A stretch of DNA of 11,391 bases from an uncultured Spirochaetales bacterium (lineage in GTDB: Bacteria > Spirochaetota > Spirochaetia > Sphaerochaetales > Sphaerochaetaceae), in NCBI GenBank assembly GCA_947306375.1, contig CAMZGJ010000024.1:1-11391 (forward strand), written 5' to 3'. Under the pieces are notes generated by a model. The model saw only the letters and a program-made list of their open reading frames with translations, did not search any database and was not told the origin of the DNA. Of this stretch, positions 1-5,832 are shown one piece after another. Position numbers and translations under genes: made by a program. The stretch's first letter is position 1; every line of letters begins with the position of its first letter.

Positions 1-963
1 TGCCCTGCGGCAGTTAATGTGTTCAAGCCTGCCCTCAAGGCCCAGAGCCTGGAGTCTGAGAACCTGTTCACAGTCCGTCCTGAGGAACGGAAAGCGTTCA
101 TATTTTCTTGTAAGGGAGGTCTCTCCCATCTCAATGTCAAATTCCCTTGTCCTGTAGAACTGTCCGTCCTCCGGGTGGAAACTCTTTCTCACGGACCTTG
201 CAAATTCAAGGCTCTGGACATCCAGCTCCGTAACAAGAAGCCTGTCCGGCCTCAGGCTCTGATGAGCAAGAGTCTTTCCGTTCTCACACACCATGTCAGC
301 TCCCGTGAACACATGGTCCGTGGTGCTTTCCCCCTTTCCGGCGCCGGCATAGACAAACGCACATGCCAGACTGCGGCTCAGGCTCTCATAAAGTTCCCTT
401 CTGTACTCAGAAGTTCCTGCCGTCTCGGGCACGGAGCTCAGAGTTGCAATTACCGTTGCCCCGTTCATTGCATGTGAGACAGCAGTAATCTTGGGACTGT
501 TTATGTCCTTCTCCAGAGTGCAGGCAAGCCTGAATGAGGGAAGCTGGTTGCAGGTAAAAAGAAGGTTCCTGTCCATGAGAACCCTCTGCTCGGCAAAGTC
601 CGTCTCACAGGAAATGTCCTCACGCGGAACAAGGCCCAGAACCTTTGAACCGGAGGCCACAACGGCGCAGTTGTAAACCTTGCCCATGTGTCTTACCGGA
701 GAGCCGAAGACAACCGCCATGTTGCGGGGAACGGAGGCAACTATCTGCGCGGCGCATGTCTGTGCGCACTCCAGCAGGCTCTGCTGGTAGATAAGGTCTC
801 CGCATGTGGCACCCGTTACGCACATCTGGGGCAGAACCAGAAGATGAACGCCCGTTTCATGGGCCTTCTGAATCAGGCGCATAACAGAGGCTGCGTTGAA
901 GCTGCAGTCCGCTGTTTTAACCGTGGGGGTTGCGCTTGCAACCTTTATAAAGCCGTGTCTCAT
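1..963 (-). CDS. nadE: Glutamine-dependent NAD+ synthetase, N-terminal glutaminase domain (partial, runs off the window)
   Basis: The 321 visible residues are the nitrilase-fold glutaminase domain of the long, two-domain NAD+ synthetases, which normally take ammonia from glutamine and pass it to a C-terminal synthetase that amidates nicotinic acid adenine dinucleotide. The recognisable frame is MRHGFIKVA at the start, LLVLPQMCVTG at 41-51, TCGDL, GLVPRED at 110-116, GATVIATLS, GKGESTTDHVF and GLEGRL at the end. The synthetase P-loop lies beyond base 1. The start at 963 is backed by GGAGG 7 nt upstream. Oddly, all three catalytic positions are changed: Gln46 replaces Glu, Arg114 replaces Lys and Glu151 replaces Cys, in an otherwise gap-free alignment with the M. 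tuberculosis enzyme as I remember it. Family assignment is firm. Loss of glutaminase activity is a strong inference from the residues. Confidence 0.88.
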   Translation of the reverse strand, partial: MRHGFIKVASATPTVKTADCSFNAASVMRLIQKAHETGVHLLVLPQMCVTGATCGDLIYQQSLLECAQTCAAQIVASVPRNMAVVFGSPVRHMGKVYNCAVVASGSKVLGLVPREDISCETDFAEQRVLMDRNLLFTCNQLPSFRLACTLEKDINSPKITAVSHAMNGATVIATLSSVPETAGTSEYRRELYESLSRSLACAFVYAGAGKGESTTDHVFTGADMVCENGKTLAHQSLRPDRLLVTELDVQSLEFARSVRKSFHPEDGQFYRTREFDIEMGETSLTRKYERFPFLRTDCEQVLRLQALGLEGRLEHINCRRA

Positions 964-985
964 AGTCAGGCCTCCGTTTTAGAAT

Positions 986-1014
986 ATTTTACTACAATTG
1001 CCCTGTCTTGACAA
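986..1014 (-). promoter_or_regulatory. Predicted sigma70-type promoter of nadE
   Basis: Reading the minus strand, a -35 box TTGTCA (1009-1014) and a -10 box TAAAAT (986-991) are separated by exactly 17 nt. Transcription would start near 979, giving a leader of about 16 nt that contains the GGAGG ribosome-binding site. The -35 box overlaps the -35 of the divergent promoter by five bases, so the two polymerases cannot both bind. Confidence 0.6.
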
Positions 1015-1037
1015 AGATGAACGGAGCGTCAGACAAT
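1008..1037 (+). promoter_or_regulatory. Predicted promoter of the lipoprotein-thioesterase-MATE operon
   Basis: A perfect -35 TTGACA (1008-1013), an 18-nt spacer and a -10-like GACAAT (1032-1037, 4 of 6 consensus bases) are followed after 6 nt by the ATG at 1044. The predicted transcription start falls on or next to that ATG. The only Shine-Dalgarno-like tract, GGAG at 1023-1026, lies 17 nt from the ATG and upstream of the predicted start site, so the mRNA may be leaderless. The -10 is imperfect, so confidence is moderate. Confidence 0.45.
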
Positions 1038-1043
1038 TGATTT

Positions 1044-1970
1044 ATGAGTACCATGAACAGAAAACACACCGTTTTTGCAACAGCACTTATTCTGTGCGTC
1101 GCACTTTGGCTTCTTGTTTCCTGCGCAAGCGTGGAGAACCTCAATCCCATGACCGGAATCTGGCAGACTACAGAATCCTTTGAAGACTTCAGAAGCGAGC
1201 ATTTCTATACCTTCACCGACAGCGGAACCTACGTCCACGAGGAGTGGGACACCCTTGACGGAGTAAGGGAACTTGCCTATCTGGAAATGGGTTCCTACAC
1301 ATTCACTGACAGTGAAATCTCAATGATTGAGGACGGCTTTGAAGACTACACCGACGTGCGTCCCTACGCTGTAAACGGCAAGGTCCTGGTGCTGGACGGT
1401 CAGGAGTACAAACTCTCCTCCGCCCGTGCGGTGGACAATACCTCTGCAGACAACCTCTGCGGCGTCTGGGAAAGCAACTACGGCCTTCTGGGCTTCACAA
1501 ACTCAGGCTTCACCATTTTCAACTACAGCCATGACACAGATGAGTTTGTCGTCCGGGGCACGGACATAATTGTCAACAGTGACGGCAACGGCAACCCCTA
1601 CAGAATAATCAACAACAAGCTGTACATAGGTATCTATTCCTTCAACTACTTCGGACACTTTGACGGCCTTGTCTGTGCCCGCACCGCACGCGGAGGCAAA
1701 GACACCTCAAGCACCTCCAACCTGACCAGAGGCATGACCCAGACCAACGAATGGATTCTTGTGAACGTGAACTATGAAAGCCAGCTTTTCATCTACACCT
1801 TCAGAAGCAACGGCTCCTACACAAAGATAGACTGGGACAACAGCGCTGCAAAGGAAACCGACAGATCCTCCGGCACCTGGACACTGGACGGCCACACCAT
1901 CCGCCTCTCTGATGACGGGGACCTTGCCTACGCAATCATAGACGGCAAACCGTTCATGTTCTCAATTTAA
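1044..1970 (+). CDS. Lipoprotein with three lipocalin-like repeats, function unknown
   Basis: This 308-residue protein has a basic N-terminus, a hydrophobic stretch (about residues 10-25) and a lipobox LVSC with the lipidated Cys at 27, so it should be an anchored, exported lipoprotein. The mature part appears to hold three repeats. Each starts with G/E-x-W (W40, W142, W237) and the first and third continue with an F-x-x-x-G-x-Y strand, a G-x-Y/W strand and an I-x-L strand. This resembles the small lipocalin-like or DUF5640-type beta-barrel repeats common in lipoproteins of gut anaerobes; that assignment is from pattern only. An alternative start is the ATG at 1053; 1044 matches the predicted transcription start. 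It is the first gene of a tight operon, with its stop 1 nt before the thioesterase start. The specific function is unknown. Confidence 0.75.
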   Translation: MSTMNRKHTVFATALILCVALWLLVSCASVENLNPMTGIWQTTESFEDFRSEHFYTFTDSGTYVHEEWDTLDGVRELAYLEMGSYTFTDSEISMIEDGFEDYTDVRPYAVNGKVLVLDGQEYKLSSARAVDNTSADNLCGVWESNYGLLGFTNSGFTIFNYSHDTDEFVVRGTDIIVNSDGNGNPYRIINNKLYIGIYSFNYFGHFDGLVCARTARGGKDTSSTSNLTRGMTQTNEWILVNVNYESQLFIYTFRSNGSYTKIDWDNSAAKETDRSSGTWTLDGHTIRLSDDGDLAYAIIDGKPFMFSI

Positions 1971-1971
1971 T

Positions 1972-2748
1972 ATGCACATAGACGAACACAACGTTGCCCA
2001 TCAGGACTTTACCCTGTGCACCTTCAACACGGACGCAGACTACGCGGCTACCCCGCGATGGTTTTTTGAAATCTGCCAGGAGATTGCAGGACTTCACAGC
2101 CTCATGCGCGGCTGCGCCATAACAGACCTCATCAAGGAGGGCAAAAGCTGGGTCATAAGCCGTGAGCGCATGGAAATTTACTCCTACCCCCGCTGGGCAG
2201 ATGTCCTTCACCTCAAGACCGGCATACCTGAGTCTTCAAGCTACTTTGCACCCAGAACCATTGTTGCACAGGACAAGGAAGGAAAACCCGTCTTCAAGTC
2301 CAGCACCATGTGGGCCGTTGTGGATTATCAGACCAAAATGCCCCTAAAAGTGGGAGACATATATGAGCGCATCCGGGCTGCCGTTGATGAGGACTTTGTG
2401 GATACCGGCCTCAGGCGCACACCCAAAACAGACCTTGACGCTGCAGAGCAGACAGGCGTCTTTTCCACCTACAGACCGCAGGTCTCCTACTGGGACACGG
2501 ACCTCAACCGCCATGTGAACAACACAGTCTACCTGGACTGGATTCTCAGGAGCATGGACTCATCCTACCTCAAGAGCCACCGCCCCACCCTCATAGACGT
2601 TATGTGGATGCATGAAATCCATGAAACAGACCACGTAGCGGTGAACGTCTACAAGGTTGGTGAAAACCGCTTTGTGTACGCAGTGTGCACGGAACAAGAG
2701 AACGGCACCCTCACACGCGCCTGCGCAGCTGAAATACAGTTTGTCTGA
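1972..2748 (+). CDS. Acyl-ACP thioesterase (FatA/FatB-type double hotdog)
   Basis: This 258-residue protein matches the bacterial relatives of plant FatA/FatB, which hydrolyse acyl-ACP to free fatty acid and ACP in the cytoplasm. The first hotdog domain shows the family's W-x-x-x-R-x-x-x-x-I-x-x-YP-x-W-x-D segment (SWVISRERMEIYSYPRWAD). The second begins with YWDTDLNRHVNNTVYLDWI, holding Asp177, Asn179 and His181 of the active site, followed by a likely acidic partner Glu215 in MHEIHETD. Length is normal for bacterial members. The ATG follows the upstream stop after one base and has no Shine-Dalgarno sequence, so translation probably depends on coupling to the lipoprotein gene. It could trim acyl chains for lipid remodelling or free fatty-acid release; the chain-length preference cannot be read from sequence. 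Confidence 0.88.
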   Translation: MHIDEHNVAHQDFTLCTFNTDADYAATPRWFFEICQEIAGLHSLMRGCAITDLIKEGKSWVISRERMEIYSYPRWADVLHLKTGIPESSSYFAPRTIVAQDKEGKPVFKSSTMWAVVDYQTKMPLKVGDIYERIRAAVDEDFVDTGLRRTPKTDLDAAEQTGVFSTYRPQVSYWDTDLNRHVNNTVYLDWILRSMDSSYLKSHRPTLIDVMWMHEIHETDHVAVNVYKVGENRFVYAVCTEQENGTLTRACAAEIQFV

Positions 2749-2749
2749 T

Positions 2750-4132
2750 ATGCTTAAAAAATACTTCGGAAACAGAGCCTTCTACTCAATGGTGCTTACC
2801 ATACTGCTGCCCATAGTAATCCAGAACGGGTTTACCAACTTTGTAAACCTTCTGGACAACGTAATGGTGGGCCGTCTGGGCACGGAGGAAATTTCCGGAG
2901 TTTCAATCATCAACCAGCTGGTTTTTGTCTACAACCTCTGCATCTTCGGCATAATGTCCGGCGCCGGCATTTTCACCGCCCAGTTCGTGGGTTCCTGCAA
3001 CACGGAGGGCGTGCGCAACACCTTCCGTTTCAAGGTAATCTCAGGCCTTCTGATAAACATTGTCGTAATTTCAGTTCTGACCCTGTACGGCAGACAGCTT
3101 GCAGGCCTTTACCTGCAGGGCACCGCTGACGGCGGAGACCTTCAGAAGACCATGGAGTTTGCCCTCTCATACCTGCGCATAATGCTCTTCGGCATGCCCT
3201 TCTTCATGCTGGTTCAGGCCTACTCAAGCACCCTTCGTGAAAGCGGGGAGACCCTTGTTCCCATGAAGGCCGGCATAGCGGCCGTTCTTGTAAACTTCTC
3301 TTTCAACTGGATACTCATCTTCGGAAAGCTTGGCTTTCCCGCCATGGGCGTGAGGGGCGCGGCCTTTGCCACAGTCCTTTCCCGCCTGGTGGAGCTTGCA
3401 ATCGTGGCCCTGTGGACCCACACCCACACAGACAGCATGCTCTTTGCAAAGGGCCTGTACTCCACCCTCCTTGTTCCCTCCGGCCTCAGTGCCAGGATTA
3501 TCAAAAAGGGCATGCCCCTTTTTCTGAACGAGGTCTTCTGGGCCACCGGCATGGCCATAATGACCCAGTGCTACTCCATGCGCGGCCTCAACACCGTTGC
3601 AGGCTTCAACATAGGCTCCACCATGAACAACATGTGCACCGTTGTCCTGTACGCAAACGGCGCGGCCATAGGCATAATAGTGGGCCGCCTTTTGGGCGCC
3701 TCCAGGTTTGAGGAGGCCTATGACACTGACCGCAAGATGATAGTCTTCTCAGCCCTGCTCAGCTTTGCCCTGTCCTTTCTCATCTACGCAGTCAGCGGCC
3801 TCTTCCCGCTTCTGTACAACACCACCCAGGCCGCGCGCAGAATTGCAAGTGCGGTAATAGTTATCCAGGCGGCCTTCCTGCCCCTGGCTGCAACCAGAAA
3901 CGCCTGCTACTACACCCTGCGCTCGGGCGGCAGAACCATAACAACCTTCCTCTTTGACAGCGGCTTCATGTGGGCGGTAAACGTGCCCACGGCCTTCATT
4001 CTCAGCCGCTTCACCTCCATGAGCGCGCCATTCATGTTCCTCTGCATACAGATAGGCGACCTCTTCAAGGCCGCCCTGGGAGTCTTCCTGGTCCGCAGGA
4101 AAACATGGATCCGCAACTTCGCTGAAGCCTGA
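2750..4132 (+). CDS. MATE family multidrug/metabolite efflux transporter
   Basis: This 460-residue protein has about twelve hydrophobic segments and the MATE N-terminal signature: TILLPIVIQNGFTNFVNLLDNVMVGRLG, read as a proline-containing first helix followed by Asp36 and MVGRLG. The family exports drugs or metabolites in exchange for Na+ or H+. Length is typical (about 450-460). I place the start at the ATG at 2750, one base after the thioesterase stop. The frame is open 31 codons further upstream, but that region lies inside the thioesterase gene and reads as unrelated, non-membrane sequence. No Shine-Dalgarno sequence is visible, again suggesting translational coupling. The substrate is unknown. 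Its place after a thioesterase invites, but does not prove, a role in exporting a lipid-related product. The stop lies 5 nt from the end of the convergent toxin gene, and no terminator is evident between them. Confidence 0.9.
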   Translation: MLKKYFGNRAFYSMVLTILLPIVIQNGFTNFVNLLDNVMVGRLGTEEISGVSIINQLVFVYNLCIFGIMSGAGIFTAQFVGSCNTEGVRNTFRFKVISGLLINIVVISVLTLYGRQLAGLYLQGTADGGDLQKTMEFALSYLRIMLFGMPFFMLVQAYSSTLRESGETLVPMKAGIAAVLVNFSFNWILIFGKLGFPAMGVRGAAFATVLSRLVELAIVALWTHTHTDSMLFAKGLYSTLLVPSGLSARIIKKGMPLFLNEVFWATGMAIMTQCYSMRGLNTVAGFNIGSTMNNMCTVVLYANGAAIGIIVGRLLGASRFEEAYDTDRKMIVFSALLSFALSFLIYAVSGLFPLLYNTTQAARRIASAVIVIQAAFLPLAATRNACYYTLRSGGRTITTFLFDSGFMWAVNVPTAFILSRFTSMSAPFMFLCIQIGDLFKAALGVFLVRRKTWIRNFAEA

Positions 4133-4137
4133 ATTAT

Positions 4138-4413
4138 TTAAAACAAATCGCTGTGAGAACCTGTTCTGGCAAGGGTTAAAACCAACACGTCACTCTGAAT
4201 TGCATAGATAAGCAGCCAATCCGGTTTGATGTGGCATTCTCTGAAACCTTCCCAATCTCCTGAAAGCTTATGATCTCTGTACTCAGGAGGAAGGGTTCCT
4301 GTTTCAGCAAGCTGTCTGATAGTACTATCCAACAAGCCTATATCCATACCACGGTTCAGACACTGTTTATAGTCTTTCTTGAACCTGTTGGTCCATTGAA
4401 CTTTTAAACTCAT
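4138..4413 (-). CDS. YafQ/RelE-type mRNA interferase toxin
   Basis: At 91 residues this has the size and pattern of the YafQ branch of the RelE toxins, ribosome-dependent endonucleases that cut mRNA in the A site. The C-terminal half shows YRDHKLSGDWEGFRECHI, then D65, W66, and SH-x-x-LF at the end. His48, His61, Asp65, His87 and Phe91 sit where YafQ has its catalytic or substrate residues (from memory of E. coli YafQ), so it looks intact and active. The ATG overlaps the antitoxin stop as ATGA (4410-4413), the usual coupling that keeps antitoxin in excess. The gene is richer in A+T than its neighbours, consistent with acquisition. Confidence 0.92.
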   Translation of the reverse strand: MSLKVQWTNRFKKDYKQCLNRGMDIGLLDSTIRQLAETGTLPPEYRDHKLSGDWEGFRECHIKPDWLLIYAIQSDVLVLTLARTGSHSDLF

Positions 4414-4685
4414 GCCTTAAGCTCCCTGAGAGCTTCCTCTACAGAATAGGTCTTTGCCCCGGAATTGTTCATAAGGCTTCTGGCCTCAAGAAGAGCTGCA
4501 ACAGTTTCTGCACTAGGTTTCACTTTTGTAGTTACATCAAAGGGAATACATCCCTCTCTGACAGCCTGACGCAGAAAAATGTTAAATGCCGTAGTCATAC
4601 TCATTCCAAGCTGTTCAAAAAGAGAATCAGCCTGATTCTTCAGGTCACTGTCTATTCTGAAACTGACATTTGAAACATTGTTCAT
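4410..4685 (-). CDS. DinJ/RelB-family antitoxin
   Basis: This 91-residue protein starts with a ribbon-helix-helix segment (VSFRIDSDLKNQADSLFEQL, then GMSMTTAFNIFLRQAV) typical of RelB/DinJ antitoxins. The C-terminal part (about residues 45-91) would wrap and neutralise the toxin. I choose the ATG at 4685 because GGAGG (4692-4696) lies 6 nt upstream; extending to an earlier ATG at 4724 would add 13 residues that are not part of the fold and would run through the promoter. The protein should also repress its own operon by binding the palindromic DNA just upstream. Confidence 0.92.
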   Translation of the reverse strand: MNNVSNVSFRIDSDLKNQADSLFEQLGMSMTTAFNIFLRQAVREGCIPFDVTTKVKPSAETVAALLEARSLMNNSGAKTYSVEEALRELKA

Positions 4686-4702
4686 ATTACGCCTCCGTGT
4701 AA

Positions 4703-4755
4703 AATATAATGTAAATGCATGCAAATTACAAGCAAATAAAACGCAATTTGCATTT
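4703..4755 (-). promoter_or_regulatory. Toxin-antitoxin promoter with palindromic operator
   Basis: On the minus strand a -35 TTGTAA (4726-4731) and a -10 TATATT (4703-4708) are 17 nt apart. Inverted repeats cover this region: TGCAAATT (4720-4727) pairs exactly with AATTTGCA (4745-4752), AAATGCA (4713-4719) pairs with TGCATTT (4749-4755), and the core TGCATGCA (4716-4723) is itself a palindrome. Their position over and beside the promoter fits an autoregulatory operator for the antitoxin alone or the complex. The binding itself is inferred. Confidence 0.6.
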
Positions 4756-4788
4756 AAATATCTCTCAATTCTTATACCCGTCCAAACA

Positions 4789-4817
4789 TAGACACTGCGG
4801 CCCCGAATCGGGATAAT
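4789..4817 (+). promoter_or_regulatory. Predicted promoter of the I42 lipoprotein-hpt-cofE-like operon
   Basis: A -35 TAGACA (4789-4794, 5 of 6 consensus bases), a 17-nt spacer and a -10 GATAAT (4812-4817) are followed after exactly 6 nt by the ATG at 4824. A second -10-like TATAAT (4817-4822) abuts the start codon. No Shine-Dalgarno sequence lies between promoter and ATG. The predicted transcription start coincides with the start codon, so the transcript is probably leaderless. Confidence 0.6.
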
Positions 4818-4823
4818 ATAATT

Positions 4824-5297
4824 ATGAGAAACAAGATTTTTACAATTCTGTTTGCACTTCTCGTGCTTGGTTTTGCAGTCTCCTGCTCATCAACAGGAGC
4901 TCCCTATGCAGAGGCTGTAGTAGAAGTCTCCGGAGACGTTGTCTCAGGGCCGGACTTCACCGCAACTGCATACGGAAACACCCTTAAGGTCCGGCTTGAC
5001 AGCAACGCCACCACCGGCTACCAGTGGTCGGCCTCAGCCTCGGACAACTTTATGGTGGAGTTGACCTCTCAGGACTACGTTACGGATGACAGCCCCTCCT
5101 CACACGGCCTTCTCGGCGGTGCGGTCGGCGTAGGCGGCACCACTTTCTACGAGTTCAAGGCCCTCAGTGCAGGCAAGGTCACACTCACCTTCTCATACGC
5201 CCGCTCATGGGAAAGCAGCGCAGTCAAGGAAGTGAAGATTTACCTCGCAATCGACAAAAACCTGAACTTCGGAATTACCGGGTACGACGAGAACTGA
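4824..5297 (+). CDS. Lipoprotein with chagasin-like (I42) cysteine-peptidase inhibitor domain
   Basis: This 157-residue protein has a signal peptide with lipobox AVSC (Cys21). Its mature domain carries the three loops of chagasin-type inhibitors of papain-like peptidases: N61-ATTGYQW68 (the NPTTGY loop, with Ala for Pro), a glycine-rich G102-V-G-G105 loop, and Y125-ARSWE130 (the RPW loop, with Ser for Pro). The final strand, VKEVKIYLAI, is also typical. It should act outside the inner membrane as a lipid-anchored inhibitor, either protecting the cell from host or neighbour cysteine proteases or controlling its own. Its stop overlaps the hpt start by one base (TGATG), so it shares an operon with metabolic genes of no obvious connection. 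The fold assignment is secure; the target protease is unknown. Confidence 0.88.
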   Translation: MRNKIFTILFALLVLGFAVSCSSTGAPYAEAVVEVSGDVVSGPDFTATAYGNTLKVRLDSNATTGYQWSASASDNFMVELTSQDYVTDDSPSSHGLLGGAVGVGGTTFYEFKALSAGKVTLTFSYARSWESSAVKEVKIYLAIDKNLNFGITGYDEN

Positions 5298-5830
5298 TGA
5301 AGATTAAAAAAACACTTATTGAAACACAGCAGATTGAAAACCGCGTTAAGGAACTGGCCGCTCAGATCAACCGCGATTATGCGGGCATCACGGAACCTCT
5401 GGTTCTGGTGGGCGTGCTCAAAGGCTCCTTTATCTTCATGGCGGACCTGTGCCGCTACCTGACCATCCCCCACGTAGTGGACTTCATGGCCGTTTCAAGC
5501 TACAGCCACTCGTCCAACGCCACAAAGGCCTCGGGCAACGTCAGGATAATCATGGACTGCCGCGAAAACCAGCAGGACCGCGACGTCCTCATTGTGGAAG
5601 ACATTCTGGACAGCGGACACACGCTGGACTACCTGATCAAAAACTTCAAATCCAGGTACACCAAGAGCGTCAGGACCATTGTCCTGGTCAAGAAGAAAAC
5701 AAGAATGTCCTACCCCGTGGAAATAGACTACCTGGGCTTTGAAATCCCCGACGTCTGGGTTGTGGGCTACGGCCTTGACTACGCGGAAAAGTACAGGACA
5801 CTGCCCTACATAGCAGAACTGGGAGAATGA
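5297..5830 (+). CDS. hpt: Hypoxanthine (guanine) phosphoribosyltransferase
   Basis: This 177-residue protein is a typical bacterial HPRT, which salvages hypoxanthine or guanine with PRPP to IMP or GMP in the cytoplasm. Visible motifs are the PPi loop GVLKGSF (39-45), the flexible-loop Ser68-Tyr69, the PRPP signature VLIVEDILDSGHTL (97-110, with Glu101-Asp102 binding metal/ribose and Asp105 as general base), the purine-contacting Lys in VLVKKKTR, and the C-terminal PDVWVVGYGLDYAEKYRTLPYI. The start at 5297 overlaps the previous stop (TGATG) and gives the normal family length; the frame is open further upstream but inside the lipoprotein gene. Only a weak ribosome-binding site (ACGAGA) is seen, so coupling is likely. 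Confidence 0.96.
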   Translation: MKIKKTLIETQQIENRVKELAAQINRDYAGITEPLVLVGVLKGSFIFMADLCRYLTIPHVVDFMAVSSYSHSSNATKASGNVRIIMDCRENQQDRDVLIVEDILDSGHTLDYLIKNFKSRYTKSVRTIVLVKKKTRMSYPVEIDYLGFEIPDVWVVGYGLDYAEKYRTLPYIAELGE

Positions 5831-5832
5831 TT

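Noticed and set aside
1..1011. Plus-strand open frames across the first kilobase
   Set aside because: They are shadows of nadE on the minus strand, whose frame is open from 963 to the window edge and carries family motifs.
4133..4137. Shared bidirectional terminator between the MATE and toxin genes
   Set aside because: The stops are 5 nt apart and no stem with flanking T- or A-tract is visible around them.
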